Assembly: GCF_002836775.1 (NCBI RefSeq)
Contig: NZ_PJAQ01000068.1
Coordinates: 434,001 to 498,000, forward strand
Origin: Colwellia sp. 12G3
GTDB taxonomy: Bacteria > Pseudomonadota > Gammaproteobacteria > Enterobacterales > Alteromonadaceae
DNA: 64,000 nt
Direction: 5' to 3'
Shown here: positions 49,763 to 59,087 of the stretch, piece by piece
Layout: every line of letters starts with the position of its first letter
Numbering within the stretch: the stretch's first letter is position 1
Position numbers and translations under genes: made by a program
The notes under the pieces: model-generated
Told to the model about the DNA's origin: nothing
Database searches by the model: none
What the model saw: the letters and a program-made list of their open reading frames with translations, nothing else

Positions 49763-50272
49763 ATGACTAACAGTTCATTAATCCTTTGCCCTGTATTAGC
49801 GAAAAAATCAGATAAAAAGTCCATTTTACGCTTCTATAAAGATAACCATTATTCAGCAAGATTTATTGGTTATGATACTTGCTACCTTATCAAAAAAAAT
49901 GACAAAATTATTGCCAGCGTGATTCTCTCGTTAGGTGAAAACAGACCAGAAATCAGCCAAATTGGAGAGGACATTCTCCTAACTAAATCCCGTGCTAAGC
50001 CGCAATATTTATTACACGCATTGTTTGTTACACCTGATTATCGCAAATTAGGCTATGCCGAGAGCCTACTGAAGCACTCGATAACGCATCATCAGCAGCT
50101 AGTATGCTTTGCGCAGACATCGTTAAATAAACTCTATTTAAACAATGGATTTACTCTGCTTTTTGATGACTTAATGAGTGAGTGTTTAACTCCGACTCTA
50201 TTGAATCGATTCAAGCAGTATTCAAAACACAAGACTGAGCTAAAAGTCTATATTCATCAGATATCTAAGTAA
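49763..50272 (+). CDS. GNAT-like acetyltransferase
   Basis: A 169-residue protein with the GNAT pattern: central LLHALFVTPDYRKLGYAESLLKHSI (strand 4 and acyl-CoA-binding turn, Gly-poor form RKLGYA), and the later KLYLNNGFTLLF. The substrate is unknown. It is on the panC strand but separated from panC by about 100 bases and a hairpin. It converges with the urea transporter gene. Confidence 0.8.
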   Translation: MTNSSLILCPVLAKKSDKKSILRFYKDNHYSARFIGYDTCYLIKKNDKIIASVILSLGENRPEISQIGEDILLTKSRAKPQYLLHALFVTPDYRKLGYAESLLKHSITHHQQLVCFAQTSLNKLYLNNGFTLLFDDLMSECLTPTLLNRFKQYSKHKTELKVYIHQISK

Positions 50273-50354
50273 ATAAAGTGCGTGTGCAGACATTATTGAT
50301 TTGAACAGAACCAATATTTATTTTTTTGAAGGCTAATTACCGCACTAGCTAGGC

Positions 50355-51284
50355 TTAAAGTAAGTTTTGACAAGTTTTTCTTTCTTTATCAAAAATAGAC
50401 TTTACTTTAATAAGCCCAATTACAAACCAAGTAGAGATAACAAAAGGCGCGGTTAATGCGGGTACTGTTATCATCTCAAAAGCTCTTGTAAGCAATACAG
50501 AGAGTAAAATAGCAAAAAGGGTAAGACAGTATTTGTTTGGATAGCGATCGATAAACGCGATAGCAACAAGACAGCCATTAAAGCCATAAAGTCCCATCAC
50601 TGCTTTCTCTTGAGTCAAGCCCAAGGAAATGGCAACAAGTAAACCGATAAGTGCAGCCAATACAGCCCATACTGCCGCTTTATATGATCCAAATAACAAT
50701 GCAACACAAAACACGGCACCGGTAAGCCAGCTATCTTGTAGCATAACTTGCCCCACACCACGAAGAACACTATGCAAAAGCTCTATAAGTGTCCATGGCT
50801 CAATAGATGATAATGTAATAGCTGCAACAATACTCTCTTGGTTTGCTTGGCTTGCAATGACGAGTCCTGAATAATCAATTATGAGTATGATAGTCCATGT
50901 TGAAAGAATAAAAGGTGTAGTCAACGCAGGAATGCTTGGCATTTTAGTTATCATTAAATGCATGAGCAATGTAGATAAAGCAGCACCAATAACAACTAAA
51001 AAAAGTGCACTAACACTAAGCGGTATAAAGTAAAAAACAGCAATACCAACCAGTGCAGCATTGAAGCCATACAAACCTTTATTTACATAAACACTGTCAT
51101 AATGGAATAGTTTAGTGGTTGCTAAACTAGACAAAATTGCCAATAGGCATCCTAGCAACATCGTAGCTGAATTTATACCAATGCCTATTAGGAATAACAA
51201 CCCTGTGACAGAGCTTGCTTGTAACATGATTTGAGCTGAGCTGCTTAGAATGCTTTTAGTAAAATGCTCGAAGGGATAATTCAT
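50355..51284 (-). CDS. Urea transporter family protein
   Basis: Polytopic inner-membrane channel of the urea transporter (UT) family. The 309 residues show two homologous halves, each with a GLYGFN turn (KGLYGFNAALVGIA and GLYGFNGCLVAIAF) and a P-x-LT-x-PF motif (IPALTTPFILSTW and VPALTAPFVISTW), which line the two halves of the urea pore. No urease gene is seen nearby, so the partner enzyme, if any, lies elsewhere. Confidence 0.93.
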   Translation of the reverse strand: MNYPFEHFTKSILSSSAQIMLQASSVTGLLFLIGIGINSATMLLGCLLAILSSLATTKLFHYDSVYVNKGLYGFNAALVGIAVFYFIPLSVSALFLVVIGAALSTLLMHLMITKMPSIPALTTPFILSTWTIILIIDYSGLVIASQANQESIVAAITLSSIEPWTLIELLHSVLRGVGQVMLQDSWLTGAVFCVALLFGSYKAAVWAVLAALIGLLVAISLGLTQEKAVMGLYGFNGCLVAIAFIDRYPNKYCLTLFAILLSVLLTRAFEMITVPALTAPFVISTWFVIGLIKVKSIFDKERKTCQNLL

Positions 51285-51336
51285 AAATAATTTTTGACCA
51301 AAAAGTCACTCTCAACAGTCACAACTAAAGCTAGTT

Positions 51337-51352
51337 ATACCAATTACATTAA
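51337..51352 (+). repeat. Short dispersed repeat, left copy
   Basis: ATACCAATTACATTAA. It matches 15 of 16 bases of the inverted copy at 52285-52300; a third, shorter relative (TACCAATTAC) lies at 9947-9956. Confidence 0.6.
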
Positions 51353-51474
51353 TTAAGTGACCTATTTTATACGTAGGAAAAAGTGATAAGTTCAAGGCAT
51401 TTATTTAACTAACTAGTTTTTCTAATTATTAAATAACGCAGTAATTATTACTTTTAACAAGTAGAAATGATCAC

Positions 51475-51930
51475 TTAGTTTGTGTGATTGGTATTACTAC
51501 TGATATACTTTAACGTAGTTATAACTTCTTCTACCGAAGTCGCCCAGGCTTGCGCACTTGCATCAACTTCTTTTAACGGGTGAATGAACTCTTCACCATG
51601 CAACGTGATATATGGCTTATTAAGTGCGGCACAATAACCCGCATCGAAAGCGGCATTCCATTGTTTGTATTTATCACCAAAACGGATAATAGCGATATCA
51701 CAACGTTCAATAAGTGTCTTTGTTCGCATAGCATTTACTTTTGCTGACTTATGATCCCGCCAAAACTGCTCAGTTTCAGCGCCTAGATGATCACCAGCAC
51801 TATCGCTTTTTTCATGATGAGTAACCGCCGAAGAAAAGACGATATTTAAGTCGCTTTCGTGGCAACCTTGAATAATTTGTTCTCGCCAATCGGTGTGAAT
51901 TTCACCGGAAAGATATACTGTTAATTTCAT
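51475..51930 (-). CDS. YtoQ family protein
   Basis: Function unknown; the fold resembles the nucleoside deoxyribosyltransferase-like group. The 151 residues match YtoQ: LTVYLSGEIHTDWREQII, FSSAVTHHEKSD, GDHLGAE, FWRDHKSAKVNAMRT, and FGDKYKQWNAAFDAGYCAAL. It stands alone, flanked by an inverted pair of short repeats about 1 kb apart. Confidence 0.88.
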   Translation of the reverse strand: MKLTVYLSGEIHTDWREQIIQGCHESDLNIVFSSAVTHHEKSDSAGDHLGAETEQFWRDHKSAKVNAMRTKTLIERCDIAIIRFGDKYKQWNAAFDAGYCAALNKPYITLHGEEFIHPLKEVDASAQAWATSVEEVITTLKYISSNTNHTN

Positions 51931-52325
51931 GATTAAGTCCCCTAGTTACCTTTAGCCAAAGTAATATTTAGCGAAGGTTATATTTATTCATAATACATCA
52001 CTTCTCGATGTGCTATGTATGAATGTAATGAAATGACATTCCACTATGTGAAATGATAATCAGCTTGAGTCTGAGCTCGGCTATTAAACCCTAACAAGCA
52101 ACCTATAAAAACTGCATGATAAAAACTAGCACCATCAAGACTAATACAAATTCGATTAAGTTTGTGATTTTGTTGTGTGCTGGAAAATAATTCAAGGGTA
52201 GGCACTTGATAGAGCAATAGGGAGTATTGGAATTGAAAGCAATGCCGACTTAGCGTATTTTAACCAGTACAAGTGGGTAATAACTTAATGGAATTGGTAT
52301 ATCGTTTTAATTACCCGTGAGTGAC
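51931..52325. other. Gene-free gap between ytoQ-like gene and uraA
   Basis: About 395 bases without a credible gene. A 24-codon plus-strand frame near 52120 has no ribosome binding site. The right copy of the 16-bp repeat is inside it. Confidence 0.5.
52285..52300 (-). repeat. Short dispersed repeat, right copy (inverted)
   Basis: On the minus strand it reads ATACCAATTCCATTAA, one base different from the left copy at 51337-51352. Confidence 0.6.
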
Positions 52326-53651
52326 TTAGCTAATTTCATTGCCCTTGGCATGCTCAACCATGTCTTCAACAATAGCTTCTTCTTGTACTAAGCTCTCTTC
52401 CTCAAGCTTAGCCTGTGGCAGCATTGCATTGAGTAAAATGGCGACTAAGCCACATAAACTAATGCCAGTTAAACTAAAGTCATCATTGCCGATAGCCATG
52501 CCACCAATACCAAAGACTAACGTAGTTGAGACAATCACCAAGTTGCGCTGCTCAGCTAGGTCTACTTGCGATTTTATTAAAATGTTCATACCTACACCTG
52601 CAATTGAACCAAAAAGCAGGATCAAGATACCACCCATAACTGGCGCAGGAATAGTTTGCAGTGCAAGACCAAACTTAGCAACGAATGCCAAACCAATAGC
52701 AAAAGCAGCAGCCCAAATCATAATGCGAGGATTAAACATCTTTGTCAGCATTACGGCACCAGTAACTTCTGAATAAGTGGTATTAGGCGGCCCTCCGAAT
52801 AACGATGCTAAAGAAGTAGCCAAACCATCACCTAAAAGTGTGCGATGTAGGCCTGGGTTTTTAGTGTAATCTTTACCTGTTACGCTGCCAATCGCGATAA
52901 TATCACCCACGTGTTCAATTGCAGGTGCAATGGCTATAGGTAGCATGAAAAGAATAGCCGCCAAATTAAACTCTGGCGTTACAAAATTAGGAATTGCAAA
53001 CCACTCACTAGTCGCTATTGCTTCGGTACTAACCATGCCCATAACAGACGCCATGATATAACCAACTAATACACCAGCCATTATTGGGATTAAGCGAAAA
53101 ATACCTTTACCTAAAGTCGCGACTAAAAGCGTGGTAATTAATGCTGACATAGAAACGATTAACGCATCAGCATAAGGGAAAAGTACTGCAGCACCATCAC
53201 CGGTTTTACCCATAGCCATGTTCACTGCTATTGGCGCTAAACTCAGTCCGATAACCATGATGATTGGGCCTGTTACTACCGGTGGCATTAGCTTATGTAA
53301 AAAACCAGCACCACGAACGGCAACGATTCCAGCAATCAATACATAGACTAAACCAGTAACGAATAATGACCCCATAGCTGCCGCTATACCCCAAGTTTGA
53401 ACTGAGTAGGCTATTGGCGCAATAAATACAAAGGAAGAAGCCAAAAATAATGGCACTTGCTGTTTAGTGATAAATTGAAACAAGATGGTACCAATACCCG
53501 CCGTAAATAAAGCAACGCTTGGGTCTAGTCCTGTAATTAAAGGCATTAAAACAAGTGCGCCAAAAGCGACGAACAACATTTGCAGTCCGGCTAGCGCATT
53601 ACGCCAAGTAGGTTGGTTGAAGCTGCTTTTATTTAAAGAAGATTCCGACAT
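52326..53651 (-). CDS. uraA: Uracil permease / uracil-xanthine transporter (UraA)
   Basis: Proton-coupled uracil importer of the NCS2 family. The 441 residues form about 14 membrane segments. The family signature segments include IAPAIEHVGDIIAIGSVTG, with the Glu that binds uracil, and LFGGPPNTTYSEVTGAV. It is 60 bases downstream of upp on the same strand, so uptake and phosphoribosylation of uracil form one operon, as in E. coli. Confidence 0.96.
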   Translation of the reverse strand: MSESSLNKSSFNQPTWRNALAGLQMLFVAFGALVLMPLITGLDPSVALFTAGIGTILFQFITKQQVPLFLASSFVFIAPIAYSVQTWGIAAAMGSLFVTGLVYVLIAGIVAVRGAGFLHKLMPPVVTGPIIMVIGLSLAPIAVNMAMGKTGDGAAVLFPYADALIVSMSALITTLLVATLGKGIFRLIPIMAGVLVGYIMASVMGMVSTEAIATSEWFAIPNFVTPEFNLAAILFMLPIAIAPAIEHVGDIIAIGSVTGKDYTKNPGLHRTLLGDGLATSLASLFGGPPNTTYSEVTGAVMLTKMFNPRIMIWAAAFAIGLAFVAKFGLALQTIPAPVMGGILILLFGSIAGVGMNILIKSQVDLAEQRNLVIVSTTLVFGIGGMAIGNDDFSLTGISLCGLVAILLNAMLPQAKLEEESLVQEEAIVEDMVEHAKGNEIS

Positions 53652-53711
53652 AAATGTCCTATTGAGTGGTTATTTCTATTTGTGATTAGTTAACGGCTAC
53701 ATTGAATCGAT

Positions 53712-54338
53712 TTATTTGGTACCAAATATTTTATCGCCGGCATCGCCAAGTCCAGGGATGATATAACCATTTTCGTTCAAGTGGTCATCAATAGATGCAG
53801 TATAGATATCGACATCAGGGTGAGCATTTTGCACCTTTTCAAGTCCTTCAGGAGCTGCTACTAATACCAATGCACGAATGTCAGTACAACCTGCTTTTTT
53901 TAATATATCGATAGTCGCGTTCATTGATCCGCCAGTTGCTAGCATCGGATCGATAATCAAGGCCATGCGCTGATCTATGTCTCCCGCTAGCTTTTCGAAA
54001 TAAGTAACTGGCTCTAGAGTTTCTTCATCACGGTAAAGACCAACAACACTTATTTTTGCACTGGGCATTAATTCTAAGACACCATCTAACATACCGATGC
54101 CAGCACGTAAAATAGGCACAACCGTCGCCTTTTTACCAACAATGCGCTGACCGGTTAATTCGCCATCCCAGCCTTGCATTTGATAGTTTTCCAACTCAAG
54201 GTCTTTGGTTGCTTCGTAAGTTAATAGACTACCAACTTCAGCAGATAGTTGACGAAAGCTACGAGTGCTCATATCCTTGGCACGCATTAAGCTAATTTTA
54301 TGTTGTATTAGAGGGTGTTTTATTTCGTAAACTGACAT
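53712..54338 (-). CDS. upp: Uracil phosphoribosyltransferase
   Basis: Makes UMP from uracil and PRPP. The 208 residues show [12 protein letters not shown], the PRPP loop [18 protein letters not shown] and the C-terminal uracil-binding [17 protein letters not shown]. It is first in the upp-uraA unit. No regulator gene is next to it. Confidence 0.98.
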   Translation of the reverse strand: MSVYEIKHPLIQHKISLMRAKDMSTRSFRQLSAEVGSLLTYEATKDLELENYQMQGWDGELTGQRIVGKKATVVPILRAGIGMLDGVLELMPSAKISVVGLYRDEETLEPVTYFEKLAGDIDQRMALIIDPMLATGGSMNATIDILKKAGCTDIRALVLVAAPEGLEKVQNAHPDVDIYTASIDDHLNENGYIIPGLGDAGDKIFGTK

Positions 54339-54556
54339 ATCTTATAATCCGCTGAAAAATTTTTACTATTTTTACACAGATGAGCAGAATATTAGAGAGG
54401 TTTTATCACTATTTATTTTCTGGATCAGCAAGATCAAGAAATACTATAATAAATACCGCTAAAGTCGAGGAAAAAAATGAACGAACCACTCCTCTTAGGA
54501 AAACGCTTAATTAGTTAATGCTAGTTACCGTGAACTTTACCTAAGTTACTTACCAA

Positions 54557-55495
54557 TTAATCACTATCAATATTAAGTAAATTTGCTGGTGCAAATTGAT
54601 CCGTGAGTACCGGGTTATTGTCGGGCCAGTCTTGATGGATCGCGGTTGATTTCATACTTTGATAAAGTTTTTTTGCATCGACACCAATAGCAAGTAATTC
54701 AATGGCTAACGTGGTGCTAGCTCCATTTTTCTTTACTATAGTCTGGGCTTCATCAAGTTTTTCAACCAATCCATTATTACGCGCCAATATGATTCGATTA
54801 TTATTATCTTGATTACTCACCTGATAAAAATCACCAAAAACCGCTTTGTACGTTGCCGATTCATAGCCGTACAATTTACTAGAAGAAAAAGTATTTGCTG
54901 TTAGTATGCCGTTTTCGGAAAGTAAACTTTTGACCTCTTCTAAAAATTCTTTGGTCATTAAGTGCTCAGGAATATAATCGCCATTAAAGGCATCTAGTAT
55001 AATCCAGTCATATGCTTGCTTCTTTAATATCGCCCTTTTGACGAATACTCTACCGTCTTGACTATAGGTTTTTATTTGGTCATTTTCTAAAAAGCCAAAA
55101 TATTGTCGAGCCACTTTAATAACACTCTGGTCTATTTCCACGTTATCAATATAACTACCAGGTAACAATTGATGTAGGGTGTTCGACATTGTGCCACCGC
55201 CAAGACCAATGATTAAAATGCGCTTCGGCTCAGGATTAACGAATAACCCTGAGAGTAATTGCTTGGTGTAATTAAAAACTAATTGTTGCGGTTGGCTTTT
55301 CAAAAGACAGCTTTGACGAGTTTTATTAGTCTTAACATTAAATTTCAAACAACGTAAATCCCCCTTATCTTCCACTAAAATATTCCGATATAAAGAGCGT
55401 TCACTGTGAATAACTTCAGCTAGAGCATCATTTACAATAAAACTACTCATTAAGAAATAGATGCTAAGGATAAGTTTACTCGTAGAATTAGGCAT
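54557..55495 (-). CDS. Exported spermidine-synthase-like protein
   Basis: The methyltransferase-fold domain of the spermidine synthase family. GLGGGTMSNTL with VEIDQSVIKVA forms the nucleotide/cofactor site, and DAFNGDYIPEHLM stands where true spermidine synthases have an aminopropyl-acceptor Asp segment, so the substrate is uncertain. The N-terminus looks like a signal peptide (SKLILSIYFLMSSFIVNDALA), so the domain may face the periplasm. It overlaps by 8 bases the upstream membrane protein gene; in many bacteria the two are fused as one MFS-like/spermidine synthase protein. Here they are two genes. Confidence 0.8.
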   Translation of the reverse strand: MPNSTSKLILSIYFLMSSFIVNDALAEVIHSERSLYRNILVEDKGDLRCLKFNVKTNKTRQSCLLKSQPQQLVFNYTKQLLSGLFVNPEPKRILIIGLGGGTMSNTLHQLLPGSYIDNVEIDQSVIKVARQYFGFLENDQIKTYSQDGRVFVKRAILKKQAYDWIILDAFNGDYIPEHLMTKEFLEEVKSLLSENGILTANTFSSSKLYGYESATYKAVFGDFYQVSNQDNNNRIILARNNGLVEKLDEAQTIVKKNGASTTLAIELLAIGVDAKKLYQSMKSTAIHQDWPDNNPVLTDQFAPANLLNIDSD

Positions 55496-56150
55496 GACTG
55501 ATATCTCGTTGTGCTTTCGCTTTATAAAAACTTGATTTAGCTTTTGCTAGCGTGATTGTCATTAGACCCAATAGGCTTAGCAACAAGCTAACACTCACCA
55601 CAATTGTGTTTATATCAAACCACATAACCAAGTAGAAAGAAGTGACAATAGTACCCAAGGCGCTCCCCAGGGTTGAAACGAAATACAATCGCCCTGCTAC
55701 CTGACCACTTTCGTTAGAGTTCTTAACCAATAACCTTACCGAGTAAGGCGATAACATTCCTAAAATAATGGTAGGAATAAAAAATAGTGTTGTAGCCGCT
55801 AATAAAGAACCATAACGAGAATCTTCAACCGCAACAAAAATACTTTCCATTAACCAAGTGCTTGAGGTGACTATAGGTAATAAAGTGATACCCGCAATAA
55901 TAAAAATAAGACCATAACGGTTAAGTGATGCCGAGTGAGTAGAAAGCTTACCGCCAAATAGATAACCTAATGATAAACTCAGCATAAAAACCGTGATGAT
56001 ACTGCCCCAGATATGAACACTACTGCCAAAAAATGGGGCAAGAATTCGACCGGCTAACAGCTCAATACACATGATTGAGAAACCACTGGTAAAGGCCAGA
56101 AAGTAGATAAACAGGTTTTTATAGTTAATTGATTTGTTTGGTTGTTGCAT
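55488..56150 (-). CDS. Membrane half of an MFS-like/spermidine-synthase pair
   Basis: A 220-residue integral membrane protein with about six or seven hydrophobic segments, matching the N-terminal domain of fused MFS-type spermidine synthase proteins (SIMCIELLAGRILAPFFGSS, WGSIITVFMLSLSLGYLFGG, GLMTITLAKAK). The C-terminal catalytic half follows as a separate gene, overlapping by 8 bases with its own signal-like start. Role unknown; possibly moving or modifying polyamine-type substrates at the membrane. Confidence 0.8.
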   Translation of the reverse strand: MQQPNKSINYKNLFIYFLAFTSGFSIMCIELLAGRILAPFFGSSVHIWGSIITVFMLSLSLGYLFGGKLSTHSASLNRYGLIFIIAGITLLPIVTSSTWLMESIFVAVEDSRYGSLLAATTLFFIPTIILGMLSPYSVRLLVKNSNESGQVAGRLYFVSTLGSALGTIVTSFYLVMWFDINTIVVSVSLLLSLLGLMTITLAKAKSSFYKAKAQRDISHA

Positions 56151-56389
56151 GGCTTATTAAATTATTATTAAAATTTATATAAACACTGTAAATTATTTTT
56201 CTATCTTTGGATAGTAAACAACCTCCCTATTACTTTAGGAATTGTTTTTCGTTGTTTGTCTGATTAATGGTGTTGCTAAACAAGTAGAGTTTAATAAAGT
56301 TTCTTGGAAGTAACTCATCCACTCAATATTATAAACGTCTTGATTATTAGACAAAAAAACACGCATTGGCGCGTCTTTAATAGTGAAAA

Positions 56390-56430
56390 TGGTGAGCCTT
56401 TGTAGACTTTAAATGCGGTTCTGCCGATTG
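56390..56430 (-). other. Degenerate second copy of a tRNA-Met 3' half (old att site)
   Basis: The minus strand reads AATCGGCAG..CCGCA..TCTACAAAGGC..CACCATTTTCA, a decayed version of the tRNA 3' half at 57405-57449, with about 10 substitutions over 40 bases. It suggests an earlier integration at the same site. The intact tRNA is not in the window. Confidence 0.6.
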
Positions 56431-56690
56431 CAATCTCAGGGCCTATTGTCAAAGGTAAGTATCGCGATGATTACCTACCTTGTCATAATTGCACTAGAAT
56501 AATTTTGCTATGCTCCGGCCTAATCGGCTATGGTTAACTGACTTGGGTATCTTGAAGGAAATTAGATTGATAAGTATCAATTGCGATATTACGGAAAATA
56601 ATATGCAGGTTTGTATGAAAGTGCTCTAATATCATTGAAGGTGAAGAGTTTAGTAAAAGATTTTTTTTTGCATAATACATGGAGAGATTT

Positions 56691-56939
56691 ATGAAAATCA
56701 TCAAAAACATTTTGTTTTTAATATTGTTAAGTATCCCTATCACCTCATATGCCCTTAGTGGCTGGAAACATGTCAGTAACGTGAATGGAAAATCGACATT
56801 AGCCGCTTTAAAAAATGGCGCTTGCCTTTGGGTTAACACGTCAAATAATGGAAAAATCACTCACAGATACAAAGTTATCAGCAAAAGAAAAGGCGAACTG
56901 GTGACTATTTATCAAAATCAAAGAGTTTCTAGTTGCTAG
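56691..56939 (+). CDS. Small secreted protein of unknown function
   Basis: Not recognised. The ATG at 56691 follows GGAGAG with good spacing. The 82 residues begin with a signal peptide (IIKNILFLILLSIPITSYAL), leaving a mature basic part of about 60 residues with two Cys (NGACLWVN and the last residue, SSC), probably a disulfide. It is flanked by the two tRNA-derived att copies, so it may be a leftover of an older integrated element. Confidence 0.65.
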   Translation: MKIIKNILFLILLSIPITSYALSGWKHVSNVNGKSTLAALKNGACLWVNTSNNGKITHRYKVISKRKGELVTIYQNQRVSSC

Positions 56940-57404
56940 ATGTTACCCTTCCTTTAATGTAAATATAGTCATTACCACATTAATATTTTTGCTTAGTCTT
57001 TAATAATACCTATGCAATTAATCGAGTTAAATCCTACCAAGAATAAGCTAATACTTTGTTCAACTTTAACTATGTCTTTCTGAATGGGATGATTAGTTAT
57101 TTTCAAGGGCTTTAATCAACTTATTAAATAAAAGTAATACTTAGAATTATTAATTTATTTTGAAGTGGGTTTTAACAAATGATGGTTTGATTGTGATTTA
57201 AGTAATGTTTAATTTTTTGCGAAAAAGATATCGAAATAGAAATGGGGAATATTAATGATTTTTAGCCGATTCGTTGTCGCCGTCGTCAAGATTAAGGCAA
57301 TACTTGAAAATTTGATACCAGCATAGGACCGGAACTTTGAGATAAGAAAATTAAGCTTTGAGTAAATTGGCCTAGGGGGTTGTACTATAACATGAACATG
57401 AAAA
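56940..57404. other. Gene-free AT-rich gap left of the att site
   Basis: No credible gene. A 23-codon plus-strand frame at 57255-57326 with GGGGA six bases before its ATG is too short to call. Confidence 0.5.
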
Positions 57405-57449
57405 TGGTGGGCCTTCGCAGACTTGAACTGCGGACCTGCCGATTATGAG
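57405..57449 (-). other. Attachment site: 3' half of a tRNA-Met gene
   Basis: On the minus strand the sequence runs from an anticodon loop (CTCATAA, anticodon CAT) through the T arm (CGCAG-TTCAAGT-CTGCG) and acceptor strand (AAGGCCC-A-CCA). The 5' half of the anticodon stem is missing (ACAAA instead of a match to TCGGC), so homology stops at the anticodon loop. This is the usual footprint of a tyrosine integrase that recombines in a tRNA 3' end. The integrase gene starts 225 bases away. Confidence 0.8.
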
Positions 57450-57464
57450 TTTGTATCATCGCAT

Positions 57465-57599
57465 GTTGATACAGATTGATAAAAGTTGATATTAATGCAT
57501 TACTCTAGCTAAAACAGTTGATTACGTGTGTGTATAAAGTATTCTAGATTGATGTCGATTGACTGATATTGATGCCAAATGTAGCACATACGTAGCACA
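57465..57599. promoter_or_regulatory. Cluster of short repeats, candidate integrase arm sites
   Basis: The motif RTTGAT occurs at 57465, 57475, 57485, 57517, 57548 and 57568, with ATTGAC at 57558. The first three are spaced exactly 10 bases apart. GTAGCACA is repeated at 57581 and 57592, 11 bases apart. Helical-turn spacing between an att core and an integrase gene is what arm-type binding sites look like. Confidence 0.45.
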
Positions 57600-57673
57600 G
57601 CTTTTATTGTGCCATTTATAATTGGTATCAAAACAGTCTTTCTGACTCTAAATTATTTAGTGGAGAGAGATGA

Positions 57674-59023
57674 ATGGCTAACAAATTCAAGTTTACCAAA
57701 AAGGAACTAGAAGCGCTGCCCGTCGGTGATAAACGAGTTAGGTATTACGATACTGCTGTTGCGGGTCTAGTGTTAGAAGTATATCCAACAGGGAAGAAGT
57801 CATTCAGGGTTTACAAAAGGGCTAAAGGGGCTAAATCAGCCAGTCAAGTGACCCTTGGCGCATTCCCCAACCTCACAATAGAGCAAGCTAGATCACAAGC
57901 TAGAGAAGCCATCAATCAACTTGCTATGGGTGTTAACCCAAATGAACAGGCCAAAGGTGAGGTAAACGCTAATGTGACTCTTGATACAGTATTTACTGAC
58001 TATCTTGCAGCAAAGACATTAGCCGATAAAACGGTGATAGGTTATAAGCAGATCGTTAAGTTTTACCTAGATGACTATAAGCACCAACCTCTCAGTCACT
58101 TGACCGAAGACATCATTAAAGACTTACATAATGACATCTCATTAGGTAAATTTAAGGATATGAAAAAAGGCAGTATGGCGCAGGCTGACCTATGCATGCG
58201 AACTCTTCGGGCATTATTTAATTACGCAAAATACGAGTATCGAGGCTATGACAAAGCCATTATATTTGGTGATAATCCCGTCACAATCCTTAGTCACCAG
58301 CGTTCATGGAATAACGTTGACCGAAAAAACACTTATGTTCGCCCACATCAAATGCCTGAATTCTTCAAAGTTATTCATGACATGAGAGAACACTCAGATC
58401 TTATTCGAAATGAGTTCGCATCAACCGTATGTGATTTCGTTGAAATGGCCTTATTAACAGGTCTTAGAAAGAGCGAATTAATGTGCCTTGAATGGGCCAC
58501 CGTTGACTTGCAAGCCAAATCCTTCTACATCAGTAAAACAAAGAATGGCTCTCCCCTTGAATTACCGATCAGTGATTACTTGATGGGCTTATTTGAAAGA
58601 AGGTTCAGTAAACGCACAGATAGCGGCTTTGTGTTCAACACCAATAGTGATAAGGGTCGAATTATTGAGCCTAAGAAAGTCATTCACCGTATCAACGACA
58701 ACCTAGAGTTTTCCTTTACCCTTCATGATTTACGACGTACTTTCACCACTATTGCTGAAAGCCTTAACCTTGGTACATATACGTTGAAACGTTTACTCAA
58801 CCACAAGACACAGCGTGATGATGTAACTGCTGGCTATACCATACTCACACCAGAGGAGCTTCGTAAACCAGCACAGTTGATAGAAAATAAGATGTTGGAG
58901 TTAGCAGAGCTTAAAGCAGAAGAACCAGTACAGGGCTTAAATATGGATGCGCTATTGGCTAGTTTGTCTGATGAAGAGCGTAAGGCATTGTTTTTTAAAT
59001 TGGTTGATGGTGTAAAAGTTTAA
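57674..59023 (+). CDS. int: Tyrosine integrase of a genomic island
   Basis: Site-specific recombinase that inserts the island at the tRNA-Met 3' end. The 449 residues hold an N-terminal arm-binding domain (about 1-95, DUF4102 type: YYDTAVAGLVLEVYPTGKKSF), a core-binding domain (about 100-200) and the catalytic domain with Arg265 (LLTGLRKSELM), His351 and Arg354 (HDLRRTF), His377 (LLNHKTQ) and Tyr388 (AGYTIL). All catalytic residues are present, so it may be active. The ribosome binding site is GGAGAG. The coding strand points away from the att site. Confidence 0.95.
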   Translation: MANKFKFTKKELEALPVGDKRVRYYDTAVAGLVLEVYPTGKKSFRVYKRAKGAKSASQVTLGAFPNLTIEQARSQAREAINQLAMGVNPNEQAKGEVNANVTLDTVFTDYLAAKTLADKTVIGYKQIVKFYLDDYKHQPLSHLTEDIIKDLHNDISLGKFKDMKKGSMAQADLCMRTLRALFNYAKYEYRGYDKAIIFGDNPVTILSHQRSWNNVDRKNTYVRPHQMPEFFKVIHDMREHSDLIRNEFASTVCDFVEMALLTGLRKSELMCLEWATVDLQAKSFYISKTKNGSPLELPISDYLMGLFERRFSKRTDSGFVFNTNSDKGRIIEPKKVIHRINDNLEFSFTLHDLRRTFTTIAESLNLGTYTLKRLLNHKTQRDDVTAGYTILTPEELRKPAQLIENKMLELAELKAEEPVQGLNMDALLASLSDEERKALFFKLVDGVKV

Positions 59024-59087
59024 ATATAAATCACTTTAGAGCTGACATTACGTATTTGTGAAGCCATGCTAATATTGAGGGTAATAT

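Noticed and set aside
52118..52192. 24-codon plus-strand frame in the ytoQ-uraA gap
   Set aside because: No ribosome binding site; composition is low-complexity.
54478..54519. 13-codon plus-strand frame after GAGGAAAAA
   Set aside because: Ribosome-site-like sequence but the product is too short and featureless.
56534..56860. 108-codon minus-strand frame opposite the small secreted-protein gene
   Set aside because: No ribosome binding site or recognisable domain. The plus strand has a good start signal and a signal peptide.
57255..57326. 23-codon plus-strand frame with GGGGA before its ATG
   Set aside because: Too short, no hydrophobic or other features, and near the att site where remnants are expected.
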